Below are positions 49,447-58,201 of a stretch of DNA of 64,000 bases, piece after piece. Origin of the DNA: JAHKLT01 sp046197865. Lineage in GTDB: Archaea; Methanobacteriota; Methanobacteria; Methanobacteriales; Methanobacteriaceae. A program made the translations under genes and the position numbers. Location of the stretch: contig NZ_CP166990.1 in NCBI RefSeq assembly GCF_046197865.1, positions 930,001-994,000 of the forward strand. Direction: 5' to 3'. Numbering within the stretch: the first letter of the stretch is position 1; the number at the start of each line of letters is the position of its first letter. Below the pieces are notes generated by a model. That model did no database searches, had not been told where the DNA came from, and saw only the letters and a list, made by a program, of their open reading frames with translations.

Positions 49447-51697
49447 ATATGATAACATTTACCCAATTAGAAATATAATATCCATTAAATCCTGTTGTTG
49501 CAATATAGCTACCCGGATCTAAATTTATATTCAATTTAACTAAACCATTTTCATCGGAAGTTTTTGTATATGCTATACCATTAATATGAATTTTAACAGT
49601 AGTAGCATTTAATGGATTTCCTTGACTATCTAAAACTTTAGCAACAAATTGATCTGGAGTATCAAATGTTTTTGTTAAATTTTCTGCTTCTAATGTTGAT
49701 TTTACTTCAATATTATTTGTTACTGCCCATCCATTATATCTTGTTGTAATAGTATAATTTCCAGGATATAAGTTAATGTTTAATTTAGCTATTCCATCAT
49801 CATTTGTAGTTTTTATATATGTTATAGTGTTTACAGTAAATGTAACATTAGTTCCATTTAATGGTTTACCGTCTCCTGCAAGAATCTTAGCATTAAATTG
49901 AGTTTCATTAAGGTAATATTTAACTAAATCATTAGTCAATATAGTTGGTAAAACTTCTATCTTATTTGTTACATTAAATCCACTATAGCTTGTTGTAATA
50001 GTATAATTTCCAGGATATAAGTTAATATTTAATGTAGCTATTCCATCATCATTAATAGTTCTATTATATGATCTACCATTTATAGACAATGTTATATTAG
50101 TTCCGTTTAATAATTCACCATTAATTTTTGCATTAAATTGAGTTCCATTAAGATAATATTTAACTAAATCTTTTGTTTCTATTAAAGGTTTAACAACTAA
50201 TAATGTAGTAATTGATGCATTTTCATATATTTTACTGCCATTATAATAAGATGTAACATTATAAGTTTTTGGATCTAAATTAATGTTTAGGTAAACTGCA
50301 CCTTTGCTATCTGTTGTTCTATTATATATTACACCATTTACTTCAATAAATATTAGCTCACCAACAATTGCATTACCTAAAAGATCTTTTAAATAAGCAA
50401 TATATTGAGTTCCATTTAAATGTATCATTTCAATATCATAACTAGTTAAATTAACTTTATTAATAGCCATAACTTCATATTTTTTAGAATCTAATAGTTC
50501 ATCAAAATAATATAAGTTTAAAGTAAAATTACCACTTGAATTTGTTTTTAAGTTTCTTGGATTATCTATAAAATCTTGAGCTATAAATGAATCACTTAAA
50601 TTACCAATATTTAAAGTAATTTTAGCTAATAAATCCCCATCAATTTCTTCTAATGTATCATTATTAAGTAATTTTACACGATATAAAATATTTCCTCCAA
50701 TATCAGTTTTATTATTATCAAGCAATAAATTAATAACTATAAAATCATTTAAAATATATGATGATTCATTCATTATTAATAAACTAAAATCAGGAGTGTT
50801 ATTTGCCCAGAAATTATTAGATAAATCTGCATTATTAGATTTTACATAAATATCTTTTCCATTACTAGCTGTATTATTATAAAAAACACTATATGAAACA
50901 TTTAGATTATTATTGGCTGTACTGTAAATTGCTCCTGCATGAGTATCTGCAATATTATTGTAAAATCCACTACTTGTAATAGTAGTATTACCACCCCAAT
51001 TATCTATTATACCAACTCTTCCATGATTATTATTAAAAATACTATTATAAACTTTTAATATTCCATTATTATTTCCAATAGCTCCAGCATTATCTTCAGC
51101 AATATTTGAAGAAAAAATACTGTTATTTATAATGATATTACTTTCTTTGCTATATATTGCTCCGCCTTCTTGATATGCAGAGTTATTATTAAAAGTTACA
51201 TTATCTATAATAAGATTTCCATATTCTGCATAAATTGCTCCACCATAAGTAGCATTGTTATTAATTAAAAAACTATTTCTTATTGTTAGATTACCTTCAA
51301 ATAAATGAATAGCTCCTCCCATAATACTATTTCCATTTTCTAATGTAATATTATCTAAAGTTAAAAAAGCATATTTTGGAATATAAAATATTTTATTTAA
51401 ATTATCTCCATTAATAATTCCATTTTTAATTGTAATATTACTTTCAATTATTATACCATTTGTAAAGTTTTCATCATTTGAGCTATTATAACTTACTTTT
51501 TTACCTTCTAAATCAATAATAGGTTCGTTTTCATATATAGTTTTATTTAACCAACTATAATCATACTGATTACTTTCATCAAGACGCGTTTCTTGATTTA
51601 AATCATCTGTATTTAATTCAATATTTTCAGCTGAAACTATAGACAGTGAAAATACTAAAATCAAAACAAATGCAAATATTTTCAATACTTTATTCAT
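49445..51697 (-). CDS. Adhesin-like protein: beta-helix plus four C-terminal Ig-like repeats
   Basis: 750 residues, with a GAGGGAT ribosome site before the ATG. Signal peptide 1-23 (ends IVSA-EN). Short beta-helix ~80-300 with GGAIY/GGAIH and NN turns, a connecting region, then four ~85-residue repeats (~415-750) of the KYYLN(G/E)TQFNAKI...NGTNVTF...DDGIAKLNINLYPGNYTITT type. It ends VNVII without a membrane helix. The same C-terminal repeat class occurs at 2749-8667 and 46855-48693. Expected to be wall-associated. It closes the surface-protein cluster. Confidence 0.85.
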   Translation of the reverse strand: MNKVLKIFAFVLILVFSLSIVSAENIELNTDDLNQETRLDESNQYDYSWLNKTIYENEPIIDLEGKKVSYNSSNDENFTNGIIIESNITIKNGIINGDNLNKIFYIPKYAFLTLDNITLENGNSIMGGAIHLFEGNLTIRNSFLINNNATYGGAIYAEYGNLIIDNVTFNNNSAYQEGGAIYSKESNIIINNSIFSSNIAEDNAGAIGNNNGILKVYNSIFNNNHGRVGIIDNWGGNTTITSSGFYNNIADTHAGAIYSTANNNLNVSYSVFYNNTASNGKDIYVKSNNADLSNNFWANNTPDFSLLIMNESSYILNDFIVINLLLDNNKTDIGGNILYRVKLLNNDTLEEIDGDLLAKITLNIGNLSDSFIAQDFIDNPRNLKTNSSGNFTLNLYYFDELLDSKKYEVMAINKVNLTSYDIEMIHLNGTQYIAYLKDLLGNAIVGELIFIEVNGVIYNRTTDSKGAVYLNINLDPKTYNVTSYYNGSKIYENASITTLLVVKPLIETKDLVKYYLNGTQFNAKINGELLNGTNITLSINGRSYNRTINDDGIATLNINLYPGNYTITTSYSGFNVTNKIEVLPTILTNDLVKYYLNETQFNAKILAGDGKPLNGTNVTFTVNTITYIKTTNDDGIAKLNINLYPGNYTITTRYNGWAVTNNIEVKSTLEAENLTKTFDTPDQFVAKVLDSQGNPLNATTVKIHINGIAYTKTSDENGLVKLNINLDPGSYIATTGFNGYYISNWVNVII

Positions 51698-51977
51698 TTT
51701 TATCCCTCTTATAGTAAAATTTTTTATAAAATCAACCTTTTACTATGATTAATATTATTTTATTAATAGCTATTACTTTTTTCTATTTAAATTGAGATAT
51801 TTTAATTAAAAAAAGATTGTGTTTTAGTATTGAGATGTATTTTTTATAGCTTTTTATCTTTTAATACAATTATTTAATAGCTATTATATACATATTAAAA
51901 ATTAATTATTTTCGAAAGAAAATTAAATGAGTTTATTTGTATTAAATATTAATAATAACTAATTAATATGGTAAAAT

Positions 51978-53273
51978 ATGTCTAAAGAAGAAATTGCAGT
52001 TAAAGAAAAAAAATTATTAGAAATGGTTTCTTTATTTTCTAAAAAAAAACTTGATGAAGAATATGAAGAGCTTTCTATTAAACTTATTAAAAAACTAGGT
52101 CGTAAACATAATGTTCCTTTTAAAAGAGGAAAACTTGAAATTTGGGCAAGTGCAGTTATATATGCTTTGGGCCAAATAAATTTTCTCTTTGATAAATCAT
52201 TTGATCCATATTTAACTCCTGATGATATATGTGATTATTTTAATACTAAAAAATCAACTGTATCTGATAAAGCTAGACAAATTCGAGAAATACTTAATAT
52301 AGGGCATTTTGATGAAGAATTTTCTATAAAAAGAATGGAAGATGATGGTATGGTTCAACTAGATAATGGACTTATTATACCAAAATCAATGATAGATAGT
52401 GAAAATTCTGTAACTTTAATGACTTTAATGGCTGAAAGATTGGGAACTGATGAAGAAAATCTAAAAGAATCTTATTTAAATGATTTTATTGAAAATAATA
52501 ATGATAATGAATCAGAAATATTTTTAGCTATGTTATCAAACCCGATTTCAAGAGATGAAGGAAATAAATTTTTAGATGATATTTTCAATGAAAATTTTGA
52601 TGAAAATATTTCACTTTTTTCAAATTTAGACAATGATGATATTGAATTATTTGAAGATTATGTTATTGATGAAAATAACCCTTTAGAAACAATTGAAGAT
52701 TATGAAAGAGCTATTGAACTATTTCGTACTACAAAAGGTGAAGAATATTTTAAAGAAAATGAAGGTTATTTTTGGGGAATGCTCGAGACTCGTCCATTTA
52801 TTATTGATTTATTAAATCAAAGTATATTATTATGGGAAGATAATCAAAAAGAAAGAGCTATTGATCAGTTAAAATATATTTTAAAATTAAATCCTGATGA
52901 TAATACTGGTGTGAGATATATATTAATTAATAATTTGCTTGAATTAAATAGATTAAAAGAAGCTGAAGATTTAATAGATTATTTTGATGAGGAATATTCT
53001 TCAATTTGGTATTTTTCTAAGTTATTGTTGTCTATAAAAAATAAAGATGATGATGAAACTATTAAAAAATTATATAATGAAGCTAATAATTTAAATAAAT
53101 ATATTGTTCCTTTTTTAATAGGTACAAAAGAAACTCCTAATCATCCAGCTGAATTTTATAGTTTAGGTGATGAAAATGAAGCTATTAATTATTTTTATTT
53201 AGCGATTGAATCTTGGATGGAAGATACAGAAGCTATTGACATTTTAAAAGATTTAAGAAATAATGGAAGTTAA
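51978..53273 (+). CDS. DUF6398 / TPR-like protein
   Basis: 431 residues. The N-terminal ~105 match DUF6398 (EIWASAVIYALGQINFLFDKS, then a helix-turn-helix-like TKKSTVSDKARQIREIL). The C-terminal half resembles a tetratricopeptide-type family (EDYERAIELFRTTKGEEYFKEN, FWGMLETRPFI, LNPDDNTGVRYILINNLLEL), seen in many bacteria as a stand-alone protein of unknown function. The middle is acidic linker. Cytoplasmic. It is the first gene of a run that includes two microproteins and the candidate ADP-ribosyltransferase. Confidence 0.75.
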   Translation: MSKEEIAVKEKKLLEMVSLFSKKKLDEEYEELSIKLIKKLGRKHNVPFKRGKLEIWASAVIYALGQINFLFDKSFDPYLTPDDICDYFNTKKSTVSDKARQIREILNIGHFDEEFSIKRMEDDGMVQLDNGLIIPKSMIDSENSVTLMTLMAERLGTDEENLKESYLNDFIENNNDNESEIFLAMLSNPISRDEGNKFLDDIFNENFDENISLFSNLDNDDIELFEDYVIDENNPLETIEDYERAIELFRTTKGEEYFKENEGYFWGMLETRPFIIDLLNQSILLWEDNQKERAIDQLKYILKLNPDDNTGVRYILINNLLELNRLKEAEDLIDYFDEEYSSIWYFSKLLLSIKNKDDDETIKKLYNEANNLNKYIVPFLIGTKETPNHPAEFYSLGDENEAINYFYLAIESWMEDTEAIDILKDLRNNGS

Positions 53274-53274
53274 A

Positions 53275-53418
53275 ATGTCTAATAATAGTCAAAAAATAAC
53301 TTCATCTGAAGAAATTTTTGATGAAGCTATGAATTTACTTGAAAATGAAAATTTTGAAACAATGAAAAGATCTTCTACTAAATTTATTACAAAAGTTTCT
53401 CCTAAAAAAGAAGTTTAA
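53275..53418 (+). CDS. 47-residue protein carrying a shared C-terminal tail
   Basis: ATG one base after the previous stop, 47 codons, TAA. The N-terminal half is acidic and helical (SSEEIFDEAMNLLENENF). The last 21 residues begin ETMKRSSTKFITKV and end PKKEV, and are identical except for one residue to the end of the 132-residue protein at 57725-58123; the DNA matches at 60 of 63 positions. It could be a truncated paralogue or a genuine microprotein with a transferred tail. Function unknown. Confidence 0.55.
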   Translation: MSNNSQKITSSEEIFDEAMNLLENENFETMKRSSTKFITKVSPKKEV

Positions 53419-53497
53419 TTTTTAATAGGAATTTGTAGAAATTTTAAAGAATAAAAAAATTTAAACTAAAATAACTATTTGAAAAGGAACTTTTAAT

Positions 53498-53611
53498 ATG
53501 AGTTTTAATATTGGGGCAATTGATAATACTCCTGAGAGAGGATTAGAAGAATTATATTATTTTATATATGAAATTTTTAAAATTTGCTTTAAAGAAGAGT
53601 TTTTATATTAA
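53498..53611 (+). CDS. 37-residue hypothetical microprotein
   Basis: ATG with AAAAGGA about 9 bases upstream, 37 codons, TAA 16 bases before the ATG of the candidate ADP-ribosyltransferase gene. Sequence opens MSFNIGAIDNTPERGLEEL and ends with an aromatic, Phe/Tyr/Lys-rich stretch. Spacing and ribosome site favour a real gene, possibly a partner or leader of the downstream gene. It could instead be the N-terminal remnant of a larger gene. Confidence 0.4.
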   Translation: MSFNIGAIDNTPERGLEELYYFIYEIFKICFKEEFLY

Positions 53612-53627
53612 ATACTGGGAGATAATT

Positions 53628-54173
53628 ATGGATTTAAATAATGAAGACAAATTAATTACTGAAGAAGAAGTTTTAAATAATCTTCGTGCTTGTGCTCAAG
53701 TATACACAATGGGAGGAGATAAACTCTTAAAAGATCATGTACTTAATTTTAAAGATGTTACTGAAGACTTTGATAAACTTATTAAACGATTAAAACTTTT
53801 TAGAAATTATTATGGTACATCATTTTCATTTCAAGATTTTATATTTTATATGGGTCTTCTTATGGAATCTGCAAATGAAACTGAAGGAGATTTTATTTTT
53901 TATAGACGAGAAAAAGATAATTATATGATAGAACATTTAGAAGGTGATACTTACACTTATGATTTAGCATTATCTGCTACTATTGTAAATAATAATTTTG
54001 CATATGGTGAATATCTTCATGGAATATTAGTACCTAAAGGAACTAAAATTAATTATATTGAAGATATATCTTTTTTTCCTGAAGATATGGAATTATTATT
54101 GCCATTAGATGGTAAATTAAAGTTTATTGAACCGAAAAATGGATGCTATTTATGGATATTAGACAGTGAGTGA
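53628..54173 (+). CDS. Candidate ADP-ribosyltransferase-fold protein
   Basis: 181 residues from ATG 53628 (GGGAGA upstream; the frame runs 20 codons further without support). The C-terminal ~100 residues read like an R-S-E type ADP-ribosyltransferase: an Arg after a beta strand (FIFYRREKD), an S-x-T strand (LALSATIVNNNFAYG), then ILVPKGTKINYIEDISFF and PEDMELLLP at the position of the ExE catalytic loop (here D-M-E). The N-terminal half is helical. No signal peptide, so it would act inside the cell. The assignment is by motif order only; it could be an inactive homologue. The next gene starts within or just after its stop. Confidence 0.5.
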   Translation: MDLNNEDKLITEEEVLNNLRACAQVYTMGGDKLLKDHVLNFKDVTEDFDKLIKRLKLFRNYYGTSFSFQDFIFYMGLLMESANETEGDFIFYRREKDNYMIEHLEGDTYTYDLALSATIVNNNFAYGEYLHGILVPKGTKINYIEDISFFPEDMELLLPLDGKLKFIEPKNGCYLWILDSE

Positions 54174-54177
54174 TAAT

Positions 54178-54498
54178 ATGGTTAAAGCTATAAAATGGAA
54201 TTATTCTTTTTTTGAAAAATTATCTGATAAATACTATAACCATCTGTTAAACTATGATGGAATATTGCCTTTAGATATACGGTTTTGCTTAGTTAGTTCT
54301 ACTCCTAACTTTAGTAAAGATTTTTCTAGTAGAATTTATAATGAAAGTGATCTTAAAGATTCCTATCTTAGAAAAAAAGTTGAACTTCGCGAATTATCAC
54401 AAGATAAAGCTTTTGAAAAGATGTTTTTAGAAGATATAGACTTTATTAAAAAATTTCCAGAATATGAAGGGATGATTGATGAAATAATTGAATTATAA
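54178..54498 (+). CDS. Small protein coupled to the candidate ADP-ribosyltransferase
   Basis: 106 residues from ATG 54178, with a GAGTGAT-type ribosome site lying across the previous stop codon; an overlapping GTG at 54166 is the alternative. Aromatic N-terminal part (IKWNYSFFEKLSDKYYNHLL) and acidic C-terminus ending DEIIEL. Not a recognised family. Overlap or 4-base gap with the ART-like gene implies co-translation, so an immunity, antitoxin or cofactor role is possible but unproven. Confidence 0.6.
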   Translation: MVKAIKWNYSFFEKLSDKYYNHLLNYDGILPLDIRFCLVSSTPNFSKDFSSRIYNESDLKDSYLRKKVELRELSQDKAFEKMFLEDIDFIKKFPEYEGMIDEIIEL

Positions 54499-54507
54499 AA
54501 TTAATAG

Positions 54508-54888
54508 TTAATTACTATTTTTTGAAATTTTTATTCTAAATTCAATATTTTTAATATGCTTAGTACAAGAATCTTTAAGTTGTTTATATAATTCATCATG
54601 ATTTTTTAAAGAATTATAAATTCCAAAAATGTTTATATGGGTATCACCTTCTTCAGTAGTGATTTCAACCGCTCTTATTTCATTAAAATCATTACAATCG
54701 TTTAATATTGATTTTTCTAATATCTTTTGACTTATTTTAGAGGGATTTTTCTTATTTTTCCAGCTCTTAAAAATTAAACCACATTCAAGACATTTAACAT
54801 TGTAAAAATCTACACCTGCAAATTCATCATCACCTGCAAATTCATATTCTACTTTTTTTGAACCACAAAAAGCACAGTTACATGTCAA
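54508..54888 (-). CDS. Zinc-finger protein, unknown function
   Basis: 126 residues from TTG 54888, chosen because GGAGGT lies 7 bases before it; an upstream TTG at 54903 overlaps that ribosome site. Cysteines form CNCAFCGSK and CLECGL pairs (~3-45), a zinc-ribbon of the kind seen in nucleic-acid or client-binding adaptor proteins, followed by a basic stretch and an unassigned domain with strands. The IS630-type element ends only 24 bp upstream of the start, so its promoter region was interrupted. Confidence 0.65.
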   Translation of the reverse strand: MTCNCAFCGSKKVEYEFAGDDEFAGVDFYNVKCLECGLIFKSWKNKKNPSKISQKILEKSILNDCNDFNEIRAVEITTEEGDTHINIFGIYNSLKNHDELYKQLKDSCTKHIKNIEFRIKISKNSN

Positions 54889-54967
54889 TTTAAATACCTC
54901 CAAATTTTATTATTTATAGTTAACGACATGGAAATATTTATATATTATTTTTTATAAATATTTTATT

Positions 54968-55456
54968 ATGAGTCGTAAAGCTTTTTTAAATAAGGATCAT
55001 GCTAGTGTGGAAGAGATTCAAAATAGGATTAAGCGTTTAGAACAAGATATTAAGGTTTTAAATAAGTTATATTTTATTAATGATATTTATCATGATTATT
55101 CTGTTTCTGAAACTTGTGAAAAGTTGGGTATTACAAATCCTACTGGTTTGAAATGGTTAAAAACTTGGAATAAAAAAGGATTTGATGGTTTAGAACGTAA
55201 AAAAGGTAGTGGTGGTCAAAGTAAGCTAAGTATTAGTGAAAAGGAATATTTGGATGAAAAAATTTTGAAAAATAAATTTAAATCTACAAAAGAAGTCAGG
55301 CAATTTATTATCGATGAGTTTGGAGTTGAATATAGTATTAGGCAAGTTGAAAGAATTTTAAAAGATTTAAATTTTAATTATGGTAAACCATATGTTCTAT
55401 ATTCAAAAATGCCTGATAATGCTGAAGATCAACTTAAAAAAAACTACAAAATGTAG
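54968..55456 (+). CDS. IS630-type transposase, N-terminal part (orfA)
   Basis: 162 residues if translation stops in frame. Residues ~1-35 are coiled-coil-like, then come two helix-turn-helix units (HDYSVSETCEKLGITNPTGLKWLKTW and STKEVRQFIIDEFGVEYSIRQVERIL, in part) that bind the terminal repeats. The frame ends just after the heptamer A-AAA-AAC at 55438-55444; slipping back one base continues into the catalytic frame to give a ~432-residue fused transposase. Confidence 0.85.
   Translation: MSRKAFLNKDHASVEEIQNRIKRLEQDIKVLNKLYFINDIYHDYSVSETCEKLGITNPTGLKWLKTWNKKGFDGLERKKGSGGQSKLSISEKEYLDEKILKNKFKSTKEVRQFIIDEFGVEYSIRQVERILKDLNFNYGKPYVLYSKMPDNAEDQLKKNYKM
55438..55444 (+). promoter_or_regulatory. 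-1 frameshift heptamer A AAA AAC
   Basis: In the orfA frame the sequence reads A AAA AAC, a canonical X XXY YYZ slippery site. The 0 frame terminates 12 bases later (TAG 55454-55456) and the -1 frame leads straight into the DDE domain. Confidence 0.7.
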
Positions 55457-56265
55457 ATTTAGAAAATGATATAATTGGTTTTGTTGATGAAACTTCTTGT
55501 CAAAATACCACAAATTCTGCTCGTATATGGTTTAAAAAAGGTTTAAAAAATAATTTAATTAAAAATCCAGAAAAAATATCAATTACTGGAATAGGATTCC
55601 AATCAATTAATGGTAATTCAACAATTAACTTTCCTAAATCCATGAAAACTTTTGATTTTATTAAATTCTTAATAGAAATCAGATTACAAAACATGGAAAA
55701 CTTCATAAACACTTTTCCACTAAAAAACGCATTAAATAATAAAAATATTGATGATAATCATTTAATTACACATTTAAAAGATACACAATCAACCAAAGAA
55801 GATTTTATAAACACTATAGAAAAACAAATCTATAGAACAGATTTAAACAAAGAACAACTAACAAAAAAATTACAACTAAACATTAATAAAGAAAACAGCA
55901 AAAATAAAAGACTATTAGACAGCTTAAAAAGAAATAACCTATATTCCAATATAAATAAAGAGAATATTATCGACGATTTAAAAAATGAAAAACGCATAGT
56001 AATTATTTTAGATAATGCTAAAGTACATGAAGCTAAACTAGTAGAAAAAGCATGCAAGATATTAAACATAGAACTCATACCATTACCTCCCTATTCTCCA
56101 AAATATAATCCCATAGAACAAATTTGGAGAGTTATAAAAAGAAAACTATCAATATTAAATATAAAAGATAAAAAATCACTGATTAACACATTTAAAAGTT
56201 ATTATGAAGAAATTATTGATAATACAACATTCTATGAAAAATGGGTAAAAAAATTCTTATATTAA
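55444..56265 (+). CDS. IS630-type transposase, DDE catalytic part (orfB, via -1 frameshift)
   Basis: 273 codons in the -1 frame relative to orfA, open from the heptamer to the TAA. Catalytic residues: first Asp in GFVDETS, second in IILDNAKVH, Glu in YNPIEQIWR, with 34 residues between second Asp and Glu (D34E, as in IS630). A later ATG (55642) lies after the first catalytic Asp, so an independent start there would give an inactive fragment. Frameshifted fusion is therefore the likely active product. Confidence 0.85.
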   Translation, partial: LQNVDLENDIIGFVDETSCQNTTNSARIWFKKGLKNNLIKNPEKISITGIGFQSINGNSTINFPKSMKTFDFIKFLIEIRLQNMENFINTFPLKNALNNKNIDDNHLITHLKDTQSTKEDFINTIEKQIYRTDLNKEQLTKKLQLNINKENSKNKRLLDSLKRNNLYSNINKENIIDDLKNEKRIVIILDNAKVHEAKLVEKACKILNIELIPLPPYSPKYNPIEQIWRVIKRKLSILNIKDKKSLINTFKSYYEEIIDNTTFYEKWVKKFLY

Positions 56266-56344
56266 ATTTTCAATGTCGTTAACTATAAATTATTTATGAT
56301 TGTTCAATAAATAAATTCTACCTAAAACATCTATTAAACTCTAA

Positions 56345-57544
56345 TTAAATATCTGATTTTAAAAATTCTCTTATATTTAAATGTGTTATACCATCTTTTG
56401 AAAAATCATATTCATCAAGGCTTAAAACATATTTTGGATAATTATCTTTAATTTTACTTAATGGTTTAAATTCTCTTTTTATTATATCTTCATTTGCAAG
56501 TATATATGAAACTTGGACATATATTCTACTGCCTTTCTTTTCACATACAAAATCAACTTCTAAACCATTTATTTTACCAATATACACATCATAATCTCTT
56601 CTTTTAAATTCTAAATAAACTATATTTTCTAAAATTTGAGCTATGTTATTATCACCATTATATGATACTTGATTAAATCCATGATCAGATAAATAGTATT
56701 TTTCTGAAATTTTTAATATTTTTTTACCTTGTAAATCTTTTCTTTGTACTTTAAAAAGTAAAAATGCATTAACACAGTATAATAGATAATTATAGATTGT
56801 TTCACTTGATACTGTTCTGCTTTCATTTTTAAAATATTTTGATATTCTTCTTGCTGAGAAGGTATGTCCTATATTAGATATAATGTATTTTATTAATTTA
56901 TCAAATAAATCTACATCTCTAATTTCATTTCTTTTAATAATGTCCTTATAAATTATAGAATTTAAAATATCATTTAAATATTTAATTTTTTCATCATTAT
57001 TTAATTGAAATATAAAAGGCATTCCTCCATATTTAAGATAATCATCAAATATTTCCTTCTCATTTGTATTTTTTCTTAAATCTTTTTCTAAAAGTAATGC
57101 TTCTTTATATGAAAAGGGATACATTTCTATTTCCATAAATCGTCCTGTTAAAAGACTTGATAGTTCCCCTGATAAAAGTTCACTATTTGATCCAGTAATG
57201 TATATATCACAGTTTAAATCTACTCTAAAACCATTGATGCTTTTTTCCCAGTTTTCAATGTTTTGAATCTCATCAAAAAAAAGGTAAATTTTACCTTCAA
57301 TATTTTCTGTTAATTTATAAATTAATTTATTTAAATCTTTATTATCTTCAATGTTAGAATATTTATTAGACTCTAAATTAATTAAAACAATGTTATTTTT
57401 ATTGATATTATTTTGGATTAATTCATCTATTATTAAATTTAACATAAATGATTTTCCACACCTTCTAATTCCAGTTATAACTTTTATTATGTCTTTGTCT
57501 ATTAAAGGTCTGATTTTTTTCATGTAAAGTTCTCTTTTAACCAT
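56345..57544 (-). CDS. AAA ATPase with DUF4143 C-terminal domain (second copy)
   Basis: 399 residues from ATG 57544, which matches the paralogue's start (MVKRELYMKK versus MIKRELYLNK) and has AGTGAT upstream. Walker A GIRRCGKS and Walker B IYLFFDEIQ, then a winged-helix linker and DUF4143 with EVDFVCEKK and YVQVSYILA. Roughly half of residues agree with the copy at 33409-34602, spread along the whole length, so the split is old. A 39-bp tandem repeat lies 13 bp upstream of the start, similar to the one before the first copy. Confidence 0.87.
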   Translation of the reverse strand: MVKRELYMKKIRPLIDKDIIKVITGIRRCGKSFMLNLIIDELIQNNINKNNIVLINLESNKYSNIEDNKDLNKLIYKLTENIEGKIYLFFDEIQNIENWEKSINGFRVDLNCDIYITGSNSELLSGELSSLLTGRFMEIEMYPFSYKEALLLEKDLRKNTNEKEIFDDYLKYGGMPFIFQLNNDEKIKYLNDILNSIIYKDIIKRNEIRDVDLFDKLIKYIISNIGHTFSARRISKYFKNESRTVSSETIYNYLLYCVNAFLLFKVQRKDLQGKKILKISEKYYLSDHGFNQVSYNGDNNIAQILENIVYLEFKRRDYDVYIGKINGLEVDFVCEKKGSRIYVQVSYILANEDIIKREFKPLSKIKDNYPKYVLSLDEYDFSKDGITHLNIREFLKSDI

Positions 57545-57557
57545 TATATCACTTAAC

Positions 57558-57635
57558 TTATAACTGATATTTTTATAAAAAAACAAAAAGTTTCATTTAT
57601 AATTGATATTTTTATAAAAAAACAAAAAGTTTCAT
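57558..57635. repeat. Tandem 39-bp direct repeat upstream of the second DUF4143 ATPase
   Basis: Two abutting 39-bp copies (57558-57596, 57597-57635) that differ at one base. Read toward the gene (minus strand) each has ATGAAACTTTTTG, a TTTATAA box and ATATCA followed by TTATAA. Same period and similar sequence as 33307-33378. Confidence 0.9.
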
Positions 57636-57724
57636 GTATAAAACTTGTTTTTTATAGTATTTATATTTATTAAAATTTAAATCTTTTAAAAATAAATATA
57701 ATTATAATAATCATGGTGGTACTT

Positions 57725-58123
57725 ATGAGTGATTCTGAAATAAATCCATATATAACAATAACTAAAATTGATAGTGGAGAAAAACTTCAAATTGAACAAA
57801 AATATGTTAGTATTAGAGAAAATAGAGAAAAAGTAATGGCAGTTAGCTATAAAGCTCCTCTTTATGAAACTATTGAATTTGAAAAATTTTTTGATGAAGT
57901 GAATGCATCTCAAAGATTGAAATTCAATATTGGCGGAACAGGAAGCATTGGAGTTAACTTTCGTGGAATGATTGATGGGAAGGAGAAGAATCCTATAGAA
58001 AATATTAACCATAAAATAGTTTTATTAGAAGAATATAAATGTCCTAAAAAGGAAGATTATGAAACAATGAAAAGATCTTCAACTAAATTTATTACAAAAG
58101 TTCCTCCTAAAAAGGAAGTTTAA
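57725..58123 (+). CDS. Hypothetical protein with shared C-terminal tail
   Basis: 132 residues from ATG 57725 (GGTGGT five bases upstream; an earlier ATG at 57713 overlaps that site). Body of ~110 residues with alternating strands, including YVSIRENREKVMAVSYKAP and FNIGGTGSIGVNF; no known family recognised. The last 21 residues (ETMKRSSTKFITKV...PKKEV) recur at the end of the 47-residue protein at 53275-53418. Divergent from the second DUF4143 ATPase and sharing a ~180-bp promoter gap with it. Confidence 0.65.
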   Translation: MSDSEINPYITITKIDSGEKLQIEQKYVSIRENREKVMAVSYKAPLYETIEFEKFFDEVNASQRLKFNIGGTGSIGVNFRGMIDGKEKNPIENINHKIVLLEEYKCPKKEDYETMKRSSTKFITKVPPKKEV

Positions 58124-58201
58124 TTTTAGTTAAGTAATTTAGGATATTTTAGTATAATATTTTGTGATAATTTTGAATTTTTAAAAAATAGCAAAAGTTT
58201 T

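Larger units (their letters stand above)
54912..56290 (+). mobile_element. IS630-type insertion sequence
   Basis: About 1.38 kb bounded by 23-bp inverted repeats (54912-54934 and 56268-56290) that share ATTTATAGTTAACGACAT and differ at one position. A TA dinucleotide abuts both ends, as expected for IS630/Tc1 insertion into TA. It encodes one transposase in two overlapping frames joined by a frameshift heptamer. The sequence looks intact and could be active. Confidence 0.88.

Noticed and set aside
37462..51697. Many long antisense or out-of-frame open stretches inside adhesin genes (for example 39867-40088, 40101-40334, 42796-43017, 44749-44997, all minus strand)
   Set aside because: They mirror the low-complexity Asn/Gly/Ile codons of the sense genes, lack ribosome sites and have no domain-like content.
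55642..56265. Independent start of the transposase DDE part at ATG 55642
   Set aside because: It would omit the first catalytic Asp; the -1 frameshift explains the frame better.
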